Positions 8,717-17,219 of a stretch of 64,000 nt of DNA are shown one piece after another. The notes below the pieces were generated by a model that searched no databases, was not told where the DNA came from, and saw nothing but the letters and a program-made list of their open reading frames with translations. Numbering within the stretch: position 1 is the first letter of the stretch; the number at the start of each line of letters is the position of its first letter. A program made the position numbers and the translations under genes. Origin of the DNA: Chitinophaga filiformis (GTDB taxonomy: Bacteria; Bacteroidota; Bacteroidia; Chitinophagales; Chitinophagaceae); the NCBI RefSeq assembly GCF_900102545.1, contig NZ_FNBN01000008.1, positions 344,003 through 408,002 of the forward strand, written 5' to 3'.

Positions 8717-9844
8717 ATGAACGCTTTACTATACACTTCTTCAAAGCAGAACTGGTTGTTGAGGTACAAACTTCACCATATTCCTTTCTGGGCCCTGTAT
8801 CACTTTACCTGGTGGACGGTTGCCCTGGGTAATCCGATGAAAGCTTTTGCAGCAATATTCTTCACCGCGTCTATTTTGAAGTTCTTATTCTATGTGATAT
8901 TTCAGGCGCTGGCAGTTTATTTTAACCTTTATTACCTTATCCCGAAGTACCTTGAAAAAGGCAGGTTTACACAATACATGGTCTTCTTGTTACTGACGAC
9001 TATTGGTGTGTCTGTGCTCATCATTCCCGGATATTACCTGAGCGCTTATCTTGCAGGGCAAACCATGCAGGAAGCTTATGGTCCGAATGGCGATTGTTTC
9101 TATGGATATCTGGGAACATCGTTACCCTCCACACTGGCGGCCATGACACTGGCGATGAGCATTAAGTTGGGAAAGAACTGGTTACAAACACAACGGAAGC
9201 AACAGTTGCTGGAGAAGGAAAAACTGGAAACGGAATTGAACTTCCTGAAGCATCAGTTTAATCCGCATTTCCTCTTTAATACGATCAATTCCATTTTCTT
9301 CCTGATCCACAAGAATCCTGATATGGCCTCTGCTTCGCTGGCGAAATTCTCAGAGCTGTTAAGATACCAGTTGTATGAATGCAATGACAAGCAGATCCTT
9401 TTGTCCAGGGAGATCTCATACATGGAAAACTCCATAGAACTGGAAAGACTAAGACAGAATGACAATGTGGAAGTGACGCTGGACATCGACCAGGAAAACA
9501 GCAGCCAATGGGGAATAGCGCCATTCATCCTGATGACATTCGTGGAGAATGCATTTAAGCATGTTTCAAAGCATGCGGATAAACCCAACTGGATCAGGAT
9601 GCACCTGGAACAGGAAGGAGAGCGGCTGTACTTTACTGTGTCAAACAGCACATCAGATATGGCCAGCAATGATATTGTGCATTATGGTGGTATTGGTCTG
9701 AAGAATGTGCAACGCAGGCTGGACCTGATCTATCCCGGTCAGTACAGCCTCGACATACAGCATCACAACGACAGATTTGACGTCAGCCTGCAGCTGCATC
9801 TGACCGCATTGGAACTGTCGCAACCCTTGCAAAAAATAGCCTGA
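8717..9844 (+). CDS. LytS/YehU-type sensor histidine kinase (His_kinase family)
   Basis: I start at the ATG giving MNALLYTSSKQNWLL (375 residues) because the longer in-frame extension has no family character. The N-terminal 150 residues contain about four membrane helices (around 24-36, 45-70, 88-110 and 133-150). They are followed by a short coiled coil and the His_kinase domain with the phosphoacceptor His184 in KHQFNPHFLFNTIN, then an ATPase domain with PFILMTFVENAFKH and YGGIGLKNVQRRL. This architecture pairs with LytTR regulators, and one follows 29 bases downstream. Ligand and target genes are unknown. Confidence 0.93.
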   Translation: MNALLYTSSKQNWLLRYKLHHIPFWALYHFTWWTVALGNPMKAFAAIFFTASILKFLFYVIFQALAVYFNLYYLIPKYLEKGRFTQYMVFLLLTTIGVSVLIIPGYYLSAYLAGQTMQEAYGPNGDCFYGYLGTSLPSTLAAMTLAMSIKLGKNWLQTQRKQQLLEKEKLETELNFLKHQFNPHFLFNTINSIFFLIHKNPDMASASLAKFSELLRYQLYECNDKQILLSREISYMENSIELERLRQNDNVEVTLDIDQENSSQWGIAPFILMTFVENAFKHVSKHADKPNWIRMHLEQEGERLYFTVSNSTSDMASNDIVHYGGIGLKNVQRRLDLIYPGQYSLDIQHHNDRFDVSLQLHLTALELSQPLQKIA

Positions 9845-9873
9845 AAATAATCCTGAATATAACAACACCTCGT

Positions 9874-10617
9874 ATGAAGATGAATTGTGTAATTATTGAT
9901 GATGAGCCGCTAGCCAGGGAAGGTCTTTCTAACTATGTCAGAGAGGTTGATTTCCTTCATCTTGTCGACACCTGTACCAACCCGGTTGAGTTGATCAAAT
10001 TATTGGACCAGCATCCGGTTGACCTAATCTTCCTGGATATACAGATGCCGAAAATGAACGGACTGGATTTTCTGAAGATCGTCCAGAAACCACCTATGGT
10101 GATCATTACAACGGCATTTCCCAGTTATGCACTGGAGGGATTTCAATTGAATGTGATGGATTATTTATTAAAACCGATCACTTTTGATCGTTTCTTCAAA
10201 GCGGCCAACAAGGCAAAAGAATACTATCAGCTGTTGCATAAAACTGCCTCATCCGACACGCATAAAATAGAGAAGGAAGAAGACTATTTTTTCATCAAGT
10301 GCGGCAGTAAATATGAGAAGATCTATTTCAATGATATCCTCTATGTGCAGGGAATGCAGAATTATGTGACGATCTATACACGTAAGGGGAAATACATGAC
10401 ATTACTGTATCTGAAGAACCTGGAAGAGAACCTGGATAAAAAGGCGTTCATACGGGTACATAAATCCTATATCGTTTCTATTGATAAAATAGAAGGCATT
10501 GAGGGGAATGAGATCTTCATTCAATCAAACAAGATACCCATCAGCAGGAACTATCATGATATTGTTATTGAGCAGGTGGTAAAGAATAAGCTGTGGGATA
10601 AGATTAAATTCTCCTGA
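9874..10617 (+). CDS. LytTR-family response regulator
   Basis: A 247-residue regulator with an N-terminal receiver domain (IIDDEPLAREGL; phosphorylated Asp55 in LIFLDIQMPKMNG; TTAFPSYALEGF; YLLKP) and a C-terminal LytTR DNA-binding domain from about 140 (FFIKCGSKYEKI, ILYVQGMQNYVTIYT, FIRVHKSYIVSIDKI, IPISRNY). It lies just behind the LytS-like kinase and is surely its partner. ATG codons at 9874 and 9880 are both possible starts. A small hairpin (CCAAAG-TAG-CTTTGG, 10629-10643) follows but lacks a T tract. Confidence 0.95.
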   Translation: MKMNCVIIDDEPLAREGLSNYVREVDFLHLVDTCTNPVELIKLLDQHPVDLIFLDIQMPKMNGLDFLKIVQKPPMVIITTAFPSYALEGFQLNVMDYLLKPITFDRFFKAANKAKEYYQLLHKTASSDTHKIEKEEDYFFIKCGSKYEKIYFNDILYVQGMQNYVTIYTRKGKYMTLLYLKNLEENLDKKAFIRVHKSYIVSIDKIEGIEGNEIFIQSNKIPISRNYHDIVIEQVVKNKLWDKIKFS

Positions 10618-10935
10618 TATTCTTGTTACCCAAAGTAGCTTTGGTCTCAACATAATGGAATGTCGGTCGGCGCCTAAAATTTCACCGCGCTGCTATTTAT
10701 TAAGAGACCGCCGCAGCGTTGGTTCAGATAGAGATTGCGGGCCATAGCCCTTGAGAGCGTCCATACGCTTGATGGGAGGTTAATAAATATTCTATTGCCA
10801 AACACGTTTGATAAAGCCTCATAGTAAGGACTCGAGAGGGGTACAGCCCGCGATCCTATCTGAAAACCAACGCCAGAAGGTCGGCGCATAACCACTGTTA
10901 GTCCAGAATCGCGTAATAGCAAACGTTCGTTATCT
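10618..10935. other. Unexplained 318-base spacer
   Basis: This spacer lies between the LytTR regulator and the molybdenum hydroxylase gene, which end toward each other. On the minus strand a frame stays open through 10674-10930 and reads on into the 3' end of the hydroxylase gene in another frame, but it has no plausible start of its own and no family I recognise. It may be a decayed gene. I see no known RNA motif. Confidence 0.3.
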
Positions 10936-13158
10936 TTAGACGCCTGTCTTTTCCAACCTGACTTCCGGTGCATGTTGCTCAGCATGCAGGTCATGTTTAG
11001 CCAAAGGCAAAGACCTAATCCGTTTACCGGTAGCTGCAAATATTGCATTTGTGATAGCTGGCATTATCTGCCCGACAGCTGCCTCACCTATACCACCAGG
11101 CTTTTCATTGCTGGGCATAATAAATGTTTCAATCCCCGGCGTTTCATTCATGCGCAGTACTTTATAATCCAGGAAACCACTTTGCTGAACCCGACCTGCT
11201 TTAAATGTGATCTCGCTATACATAGTAGTAGAAAGACCGTAAAGAATATTGCTGTCCATCTGTGCGATGACGCCATCAGGATTTACAACAGTGCCGCAGT
11301 CAATCACACAGGTTACTTTATGCACCTTGAGAGGCATGTCTTTCATAACAGCAACTTCCGCCACCACGCCAGCGTAGCTGCCTACCGCTTCAAATACGGC
11401 GATACCCCGTCCATGACCAGCGGGCAATGGTTGTCCCCAATTACTTTTTTCTGCAAGCATTTCCAATACTTTCAGGTGTCGGGGAGCATCTCTGTACAAC
11501 ATCCGGCGGTATTCCACCGGGTCTTTTTTAACAGCATAGGCCAGTTCATCTATCAGGCTTTCCATAGCGAAGATGGTGTGGCTCAATCCTACAGCTCTCC
11601 AGTTATCCACCGAAATGGGCCATACGGGAGTATTCAGTTCTATCCGCTGGTCGGGGATACTTTTGACGTATTCCACGGTGTGCATGCCTTCGATGGAAAA
11701 CTGGTCCACGCCATTGATCACAGCTACTTTTTCGAATGGTCCGCCAGTCATAACTGATTGTCCGACGCTGATCTGTTTCCAGGCGATAGGGGCTCCGGCG
11801 CTGTCCAATCCTATTTTGAAACGGTGCAGGAATGCGGGGCGGTACATGCCACCCTGTATATCGTCTTCGCGTGTCCAGACGGTCTTTACGAGCTTGCCGG
11901 AAGCTTTGGCTACTTCAACGGCTTCACGTACAAAGTCTGAGCGTGTGATATTTCTTCTTCCAAAAGAGCCGCCCAGGAATTGATTATGGATAAATACGTT
12001 GTCAATGGGCAGGCCTGTGATATCTGATGCTGCTTTCTGATCGTCTGTTACGGTCTGAGTACCAGTCCAGATCTCACATTTGTCGGCAGTTAGTTGTACG
12101 GTACAATTCAGCGGCTCCATGGGCGCGTGTGCGAGGAAGGGCTGGAAGTATTCAGCCTCCACGACATGGGCTGCTTTCGGGAATACGTTTTCAGGATTGC
12201 CGGTGTTGGTGGCTACGAGACCGCCTTCATCGGCGCGTTGCCTGAATTCGGACAGGAGAGTGGCGCTGTTGATACGGACAGCCTGTCCCAGTTCCCAGTC
12301 AATTTTCAGTGCCTCACGCCCCTTTTTAGCGGCCCAGAAATTATCTGCCAGTACGGCTACGCCAGTGGGAACAACCACAACCTGGCGAACACCGGGGATG
12401 GCCAAAGTGGCTTTGGCATTGTATGTTTTCACTTTTGCACCGGGAACTGGTCCCCGGGCAACGAGCGCCGTCAGCATACCGGGGAAATGGATGTCCATTC
12501 CAAAGATGGCTTCACCATTTACTTTAACTGGCGTGTCGAGGCGTTTGATTGGCTTCCCGATAAACTTCCAGTCAGTACGCTCTTTCAGGGTGACTTCCCT
12601 GGGCACAGGCAGTGCAGCGGCTTCTTCGGCCAGCTCGCCATAGCTGAGTTTCTTGTCGCCTGCGATGACGTATCCGTTTTCCGTCTTACAGTCTTTGACA
12701 TCAGCCTGTAAGCGTTTGGCGGCGGCTTGCACCAGCATAGCACGTGCGGTGGCTCCGGCATTGCGGTAGCGGTCGAATTCAGACAGGAGGCTGGAAGAAC
12801 CACCGGTACGTTGTGTCCCGTACATGGTGTGATAATACGCCAGTGCAGCAGGTGCGTCTTCGACTTTTATTTTTTGCCAGTCGGCATCCAGTTCTTCTGC
12901 AATCAGCATGGCAAGGGAGGTGGAAATGCCTTGTCCCATTTCACAGTGGGAAAGCGTGATTGTTACAGTGCCATCTGGGCCGATCCGCAAAAACGTATTA
13001 GGGGCCAGTATTTTTCCCGGGGCAGCGATAGGGGCCTGGTCAAGCAGCCGCCTTTTTCCTGCCAGCGCGGGCACTGTAAAAGCAATTATAAGGCCGCTTG
13101 TTGCAAGGGCAGTGTCTTTAATGAATTGTCTCCGGTTGAACATATGGGATGTCGTCAT
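10936..13158 (-). CDS. Xanthine dehydrogenase family molybdopterin-binding subunit (IorB-like)
   Basis: A 740-residue molybdenum hydroxylase large subunit related to isoquinoline 1-oxidoreductase beta and aldehyde oxidase subunits. It has a Tat signal (FNRRQFIKDT followed by a hydrophobic run), so it is probably exported folded. Family signatures are CEMGQGISTSLAMLIAEEL, QFLGGSFGRRN for cofactor contact, WRAVGLSHTIFAMES, and PGGIGEAAVGQ with the catalytic glutamate near the C-terminus. Such enzymes normally work with a small 2Fe-2S subunit and often an XdhC maturation protein; neither is encoded next to it. The substrate is not predictable. It probably has its own promoter (box at 13245-13252). 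Confidence 0.9.
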   Translation of the reverse strand: MTTSHMFNRRQFIKDTALATSGLIIAFTVPALAGKRRLLDQAPIAAPGKILAPNTFLRIGPDGTVTITLSHCEMGQGISTSLAMLIAEELDADWQKIKVEDAPAALAYYHTMYGTQRTGGSSSLLSEFDRYRNAGATARAMLVQAAAKRLQADVKDCKTENGYVIAGDKKLSYGELAEEAAALPVPREVTLKERTDWKFIGKPIKRLDTPVKVNGEAIFGMDIHFPGMLTALVARGPVPGAKVKTYNAKATLAIPGVRQVVVVPTGVAVLADNFWAAKKGREALKIDWELGQAVRINSATLLSEFRQRADEGGLVATNTGNPENVFPKAAHVVEAEYFQPFLAHAPMEPLNCTVQLTADKCEIWTGTQTVTDDQKAASDITGLPIDNVFIHNQFLGGSFGRRNITRSDFVREAVEVAKASGKLVKTVWTREDDIQGGMYRPAFLHRFKIGLDSAGAPIAWKQISVGQSVMTGGPFEKVAVINGVDQFSIEGMHTVEYVKSIPDQRIELNTPVWPISVDNWRAVGLSHTIFAMESLIDELAYAVKKDPVEYRRMLYRDAPRHLKVLEMLAEKSNWGQPLPAGHGRGIAVFEAVGSYAGVVAEVAVMKDMPLKVHKVTCVIDCGTVVNPDGVIAQMDSNILYGLSTTMYSEITFKAGRVQQSGFLDYKVLRMNETPGIETFIMPSNEKPGGIGEAAVGQIMPAITNAIFAATGKRIRSLPLAKHDLHAEQHAPEVRLEKTGV

Positions 13159-13244
13159 GGTGTTTTCTTTTTAAATGGGTCAGGGTAGGAATTGTTCACA
13201 TATAAAGCAGGCAGTTGTAAAAAGCCTGAACGCTGGATTTACGA

Positions 13245-13271
13245 CAAATATAACGGCCAGGGAATTGCAAA
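13245..13271 (-). promoter_or_regulatory. Candidate promoter of the IorB-like gene
   Basis: Read on the minus strand, TTTG (13271-13268) is followed after 15 bases by TATATTTG (13252-13245), a perfect TAnnTTTG -7 box. The start site would fall near 13238, leaving a leader of about 80 bases. The spacing is a little short for the Bacteroidota consensus. Confidence 0.5.
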
Positions 13272-13802
13272 TGTTCGGGGGAAATGTGTTGTCTTTGAAT
13301 TATGCATCTTTCAGCCGGATATCGGCAATTGTTTGAAGAAAGTTCGGTGCGAATCAGGAGTATTGCATCCGGATTTTTCTGGAAGCGCCTGAATGTTTTT
13401 TTGCACTGGATCAAACGTAAAAGAAAGATCAGGAGTGAACGCAAACAGGAGAGTAAAAGGGATACTTTAGAGGAATATAATGCTAAGCAAATAATAGAGT
13501 GGTACAGCGTTATTTTGAATAACTATCTATTTAACATAATATAAATTATACGTATTATATAGAAATAAGTTAACTAGCCAGAGAGTCGTATAAATAAGCC
13601 AGGGATTGGGGTTTACGGGAGATTTAAACAGCAATAATAGGCTTTAATTTTGGAACGGCTTTCAGCCATTTTGTTCATTTTATGGCCGGTTTTATGGGGC
13701 GACTATAGTCCCACTATACTCGTACCGAATACATACCCTTAGGATAGTCTTCCATTAAGCAAGTCCCCGGCTAAAACATTATGTTTATCTGAATATAACG
13801 GC

Positions 13803-13810
13803 TAGATTTG
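13803..13810 (+). promoter_or_regulatory. Candidate -7 box (TAGATTTG) for the FMN reductase gene
   Basis: TAGATTTG matches TAnnTTTG and predicts a leader of about 70 bases before the ATG at 13886. The leader contains a small CCCGG/CCGGG hairpin (about 13818-13840) and a purine-rich AGGAAGGAG stretch. Confidence 0.45.
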
Positions 13811-13885
13811 TGCCTTCCCGGAGAAGAAGAATTCCCGGGTTTTTCAGGAAGGAGTCCTCTCCTACATATTAAAGAAATTTAAACA

Positions 13886-14443
13886 ATGGCGATCAGTATA
13901 CTTGGCATATCCGGCAGTTTAAGAAGTTCTTCCTCAAATACGGCATTACTCAGAGCCTGTGCTGCAATGGCGCCTGCAGGGATTAAAATTACGATTTATG
14001 AAGGTCTGGATAAGCTGCCATACTTCAGTCCCGAACTGGATACGGAAGGCTCCTGGCCTGTCGATACGGTGCTCTCCCTGAGAAACCAGATCCGCGCTGC
14101 AGATGCTGTTTTATTCAGCACACCCGAATACGCTTTCGGCATACCGGGCGTGCTGAAAAATGCCCTGGACTGGCTTGTTTCCTCCGGGGAATTTACCCAT
14201 AAACCCACGGGTGTGATCAGTGCTTCACCACTTGCTACCGGCGGCGATAAAGCGCATGCATCACTGACCCAAACGCTGAAAGTGATGACCGCCGATATCC
14301 AGGAAGAATATAAACTCATTATTCCTGTAGTGCGCACCAAAATGGATCAAAACGGAAATGTTACCGATCCGGAGCTGGAAAGATCATTGCTGACGCTGAT
14401 CAATCACCTGGCGACTAAAATCTCCACCGTAAACCAACATTAG
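13886..14443 (+). CDS. NADPH-dependent FMN reductase family oxidoreductase
   Basis: A 185-residue flavodoxin-fold protein of the FMN_red family. The phosphate-binding loop is GISGSLRSSSSNTALLRA near the N-terminus, and PEYAFGIPGVLKNALDWL (about 76-93) is the flavin-contact motif of this family, followed by the glycine-rich SPLATGGDKAH. It probably reduces quinones, azo compounds or other small electrophiles with NAD(P)H in the cytoplasm; the physiological substrate cannot be told. Its last 29 bases overlap the 3' end of the convergent barrel gene. Confidence 0.9.
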   Translation: MAISILGISGSLRSSSSNTALLRACAAMAPAGIKITIYEGLDKLPYFSPELDTEGSWPVDTVLSLRNQIRAADAVLFSTPEYAFGIPGVLKNALDWLVSSGEFTHKPTGVISASPLATGGDKAHASLTQTLKVMTADIQEEYKLIIPVVRTKMDQNGNVTDPELERSLLTLINHLATKISTVNQH

Positions 14444-15416
14444 CGCCTAAGCCGCCGATATTGATGTACGATTTCAGGTCATTCGCAGGCTGATCATTGT
14501 GCTTGTAGGTTACTGTTGCGCCTTGCTGACTTACCGGTGTGTTTGAAGTCTGATCCAGCGTTGTTACATACTCGGTGTGCCGCTCGGCAGTCGACAGGTC
14601 ATTCAGGGCACGGCGCTGTTGAGAGATCACTGAACCGTTGGCTGGATTCAGCAATGAGATCGTTTCATCATAAGCGGTGACTTCTTTCTTTTTACTTCTT
14701 ACAGGAATATTCCTGTATTCCGCTTCAACAAAAATGTCAAGCTTTTTGGCCACGGGAAAAACAACACCCATTGCGCCCTGGAAACCAATCGTAACATTTG
14801 GTTTGACGGTTTCTTTCCGGTGAATACTTGTCTGCGTTAGCACAGTCTGTCCACCAACGCTCGCAGTACCGCTACGGCTGGCGTCTGTTTCGATCTTCAG
14901 ATTGCCCCATAATGGTATCACCATACCGACACGGACATACGGATTAACTTTCGCAAATCCCGGACTGATCACGACACCAGGCGCAAAATCAATGGCGTCT
15001 ACAAATCCGTGCGACTCAATTTTGCCGAGCGTCTGATTGCTGCCAGCCATTGTTGTGACTTCACGGGTCATCAGGTTTTTCTTGCTGCGGTAGTAGTTAA
15101 ACGTTCCTTCAACAGCAATGTAACGGTTGATGTTCCAGCCGAAGGAGAGTCCTCCCCTCCCACCGGCGCCATACGATCCTGTTAATACCTTCTCTGAGAC
15201 AGATGTAGATGTTTCAGTTGTGGGATTATACTCCAGGTGTTGGTCATGCGGCTGGTAACTGCCGACTTTAGGGAATTGCCCGGGAAATACACTGAAATAG
15301 TAGCCTCCGGCGATCTTTACATAAAACTTGGACGTGGGTTTAATGTTCTGTGCCTGGGTTGTGGACACAGAAAGGACAGCGCATAACGCCGCCATTAGGG
15401 CTGCTTTTGTTTTCAT
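14415..15416 (-). CDS. Outer membrane beta-barrel protein
   Basis: I start at the ATG giving MKTKAALMAALCAVLS and a signal peptide ending in TQAQ, 333 residues; a longer in-frame version would place non-signal sequence first. The mature protein contains glycine- and aromatic-rich strands such as GGRGGLSFGWNINRYIAVEG, NPYVRVGMVIPLWG and IGFQGAMGVVFPV, and ends in GLRWRF with a terminal aromatic, the typical C-terminal signature for BAM-dependent insertion. It resembles small OmpW/OmpA-like barrels and no enzyme motif is visible. A 17-base palindrome lies just upstream of the start. Confidence 0.75.
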   Translation of the reverse strand: MKTKAALMAALCAVLSVSTTQAQNIKPTSKFYVKIAGGYYFSVFPGQFPKVGSYQPHDQHLEYNPTTETSTSVSEKVLTGSYGAGGRGGLSFGWNINRYIAVEGTFNYYRSKKNLMTREVTTMAGSNQTLGKIESHGFVDAIDFAPGVVISPGFAKVNPYVRVGMVIPLWGNLKIETDASRSGTASVGGQTVLTQTSIHRKETVKPNVTIGFQGAMGVVFPVAKKLDIFVEAEYRNIPVRSKKKEVTAYDETISLLNPANGSVISQQRRALNDLSTAERHTEYVTTLDQTSNTPVSQQGATVTYKHNDQPANDLKSYINIGGLGANVGLRWRF

Positions 15417-15443
15417 AACGGAATTTTTGGATAAAAAACTACG

Positions 15444-15460
15444 ATCGATCAATGATCGAT
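15444..15460. promoter_or_regulatory. 17-base perfect palindrome, possible operator
   Basis: ATCGATCA-A-TGATCGAT is a perfect odd palindrome 28-44 bases upstream of the barrel start codon at 15416, between two minus-strand genes. Its position fits an operator, or a hairpin in the leader RNA. It contains overlapping GATC and ATCGAT sites, so a methylation-related explanation is also possible. Confidence 0.35.
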
Positions 15461-15508
15461 ATGGGTAAAGGTACACAATTTGTATGCCCGATAACGGCAA
15501 TGGAAGTA

Positions 15509-16675
15509 TTAAAATGCTTCTGCGAGAGAAAGGTATAATCCTGATTGGCGCTGCTCGCCGGAGCGTTTTTCACCCCAGGCGTAGTCGATGCGGACAGTCA
15601 GCCTGGCGCCTTCATCGTAGAACCAGCGTACGCCCAGGCCATAGCTGGGTTTAAAGTGAGACATCGCGATATCGTGGTTGTTGAATACCGCACCGGAAGC
15701 GCCAAACGCAGCCAGCGCGAATTTAGGTTGCATATGTACAAACCAGATATTGATAGGGATCTTTGGGTCCAGGAAATAACGGTATTCCACCTGTCCGGCC
15801 AGGTAATTCTGATCTCTGTACCTGCCTGCATAGTATCCACGCATCATGAGATCGTTGCCCATTTCCGGTAGAAGGTAAAAAGGTAATCTGCTGCCCTGCA
15901 ATGAGTTGAATAACCCGTTGAAACCAACAGTGCTTTTGGGGGAGATAGAAACAAAATGGCGTAGTTGCCCGTCAATCTTCCACAATTCATGTTTGCTGAT
16001 AAAGCCCGGCGCATAGGAGATATTTAAGCGTACCCAGGTGCCTCTGCGTGTATAGTTCTGGTTATCCCTGTTGTCGAATATACCTGTGGCGCCAATGAAG
16101 GTAACATGGCCGCCTTCCTTGTCAACCAGCGACATATCAGGATATACACCTTTATCTTCACGTGCTTTATAGGTATCCTTCTGGTATAATAAGGAAAGTC
16201 CTGCGTAGAAGTGACCGGTTATACGACGTTCAGCCTCCAGCTGCACTTTGTAGCGCTTATTGTCAAGCAGTGTAGCGCCGGCCTTACGTGTAGTGTCTCC
16301 CAATCCGTAGAAATTGATAGGGAAGTCATGGTAACGGAGATTACTTTTAAAATGCCAGTTATTGGCATCCGTCCATATATCCGTCTTCAGATCTATTTTC
16401 AGCTGGCTCTCCGTTGTAACGGAAGGAATGAGATTGATTGTAGAATTGCGTAGGACAGGATCCTTAGAAGTGTAGAAAGAATACAACATCGCGGCTCCTA
16501 TTTCCAGTCCTTTCTCAGGTGAGTAACCCAATACAGGGAGTGGGAAAAAGCTGCGTTTATGCGGTAACAGTGTGTCTACGGTTACGCCTTGTACTGTATC
16601 TTTTTGCTGCGCTGTCAGTCCCTGGCTCAATGCCAGTAGTGTTGCTGTGAAATATATGATCCTTTGCATACTCAT
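15509..16675 (-). CDS. BamA/TamA-family surface antigen barrel, no POTRA domains
   Basis: A 388-residue protein with a signal peptide (ending near LTAQQ) and a C-terminal barrel of the bacterial surface antigen family: FPLPVLGYSPEKGLEIGAAMLYSF, TRRGTWVRLNISYAPGF, GRYRDQNYLAGQVEYRYFLD and YGLGVRWFYDEGARLTVRIDYAWG. It lacks the N-terminal POTRA repeats of BamA, so it is not the essential assembly factor. Homologous stand-alone barrels have no established function in this phylum. A second ATG two codons in could be the real start. It sits 27 bases behind the Rdx gene and may be co-transcribed with it. Confidence 0.82.
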   Translation of the reverse strand: MSMQRIIYFTATLLALSQGLTAQQKDTVQGVTVDTLLPHKRSFFPLPVLGYSPEKGLEIGAAMLYSFYTSKDPVLRNSTINLIPSVTTESQLKIDLKTDIWTDANNWHFKSNLRYHDFPINFYGLGDTTRKAGATLLDNKRYKVQLEAERRITGHFYAGLSLLYQKDTYKAREDKGVYPDMSLVDKEGGHVTFIGATGIFDNRDNQNYTRRGTWVRLNISYAPGFISKHELWKIDGQLRHFVSISPKSTVGFNGLFNSLQGSRLPFYLLPEMGNDLMMRGYYAGRYRDQNYLAGQVEYRYFLDPKIPINIWFVHMQPKFALAAFGASGAVFNNHDIAMSHFKPSYGLGVRWFYDEGARLTVRIDYAWGEKRSGEQRQSGLYLSLAEAF

Positions 16676-16702
16676 CCGGGTTGCAAAGAAACAACTTTTA
16701 TA

Positions 16703-16981
16703 CTACTTTCTGTCACTGTGGCCCAGGCTCTTTTCAGGAGCTACTTTGTCCCTGATCATCTGCTTAACTTCTTTTATCTCAGGGAAATGCCCAAGCTCTT
16801 TCCGGTTGATCAGGGCTATGCCATCTACATAAATGATATAACTGCCATTTACTTCACTGGGCTGTAATGTAACACTGTAGATATCGTCAGCAAAGGTGGT
16901 CAGCAGTTCCTGGGCCATCCATGCAGCGCGCATTAACCATCCGCATTTAGGGCAATATTCTATTGTTACTGTCGGTTTCAT
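16703..16981 (-). CDS. SelW/SelT-related Rdx family protein (cysteine form)
   Basis: A 92-residue thioredoxin-like protein. The motif EYCPKCGW places Cys10 and Cys13 after the first beta strand, as in the Rdx family that includes selenoprotein W; here both positions are cysteine, with no UGA codon. LLTTFADDIYSVTLQPSEVNGSY and LINRKELGHFPEIKEVKQMI are typical of the family. The role is probably a small redox or thiol-binding protein in the cytoplasm; partners are unknown. It leads a possible two-gene unit with the surface antigen barrel. Confidence 0.85.
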   Translation of the reverse strand: MKPTVTIEYCPKCGWLMRAAWMAQELLTTFADDIYSVTLQPSEVNGSYIIYVDGIALINRKELGHFPEIKEVKQMIRDKVAPEKSLGHSDRK

Positions 16982-17138
16982 CTGTATCTGATTAGTAATT
17001 TATGATATACGACTAATGTAAGATTATCCGGCCCAAAGTTTGTGAATACCTGGGAAATTTTAAATAAATGCTCCTTACATCAGTACTGTTTATGTGCCCG
17101 GAAGTTACAACGAATCACAATATTTTAGATTTCGAAAA

Positions 17139-17165
17139 TTTGCATCCGTTTTTTCTATAATTTTA
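17139..17165 (+). promoter_or_regulatory. Candidate promoter of the TPR histidine kinase
   Basis: TTTG at 17139-17142 and TAATTTTA at 17158-17165 resemble the Bacteroidota -33 and -7 elements with a 15-base spacer. The last base of the -7 box deviates from TAnnTTTG. The leader to the ATG at 17220 would be about 50 bases. Confidence 0.35.
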
Positions 17166-17219
17166 GCACAGCATTCAGGTAACCCTTAAAGATCGTTTGT
17201 GCCGACAACTAGACCATCA

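Larger units (their letters stand above)
13159..13885. other. Large divergent intergenic region (727 bases)
   Basis: The region carries promoter candidates for both flanking genes and a strongly AT-rich stretch around 13480-13580. Open frames of up to 80 codons (for example 13302-13544) are basic, low-complexity and unlike any family, so I do not call them genes. Near 13698-13713 there is an interrupted palindrome around ACTATAGT. No known RNA motif was recognised. Confidence 0.35.

Noticed and set aside
12080..12711. Overlapping plus-strand frames of up to 205 codons within the IorB-like gene
   Set aside because: They are shadows of the GC-rich codon pattern of the antisense gene and lack any family signature.
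13302..13544. An 80-codon plus-strand frame in the large spacer
   Set aside because: Basic, low-complexity peptide without a ribosome binding site or recognisable family; AT-rich DNA explains the long frame.
16703..16981. Rdx protein as a selenoprotein
   Set aside because: The redox motif is CPKC with two normal cysteine codons and no in-frame UGA.
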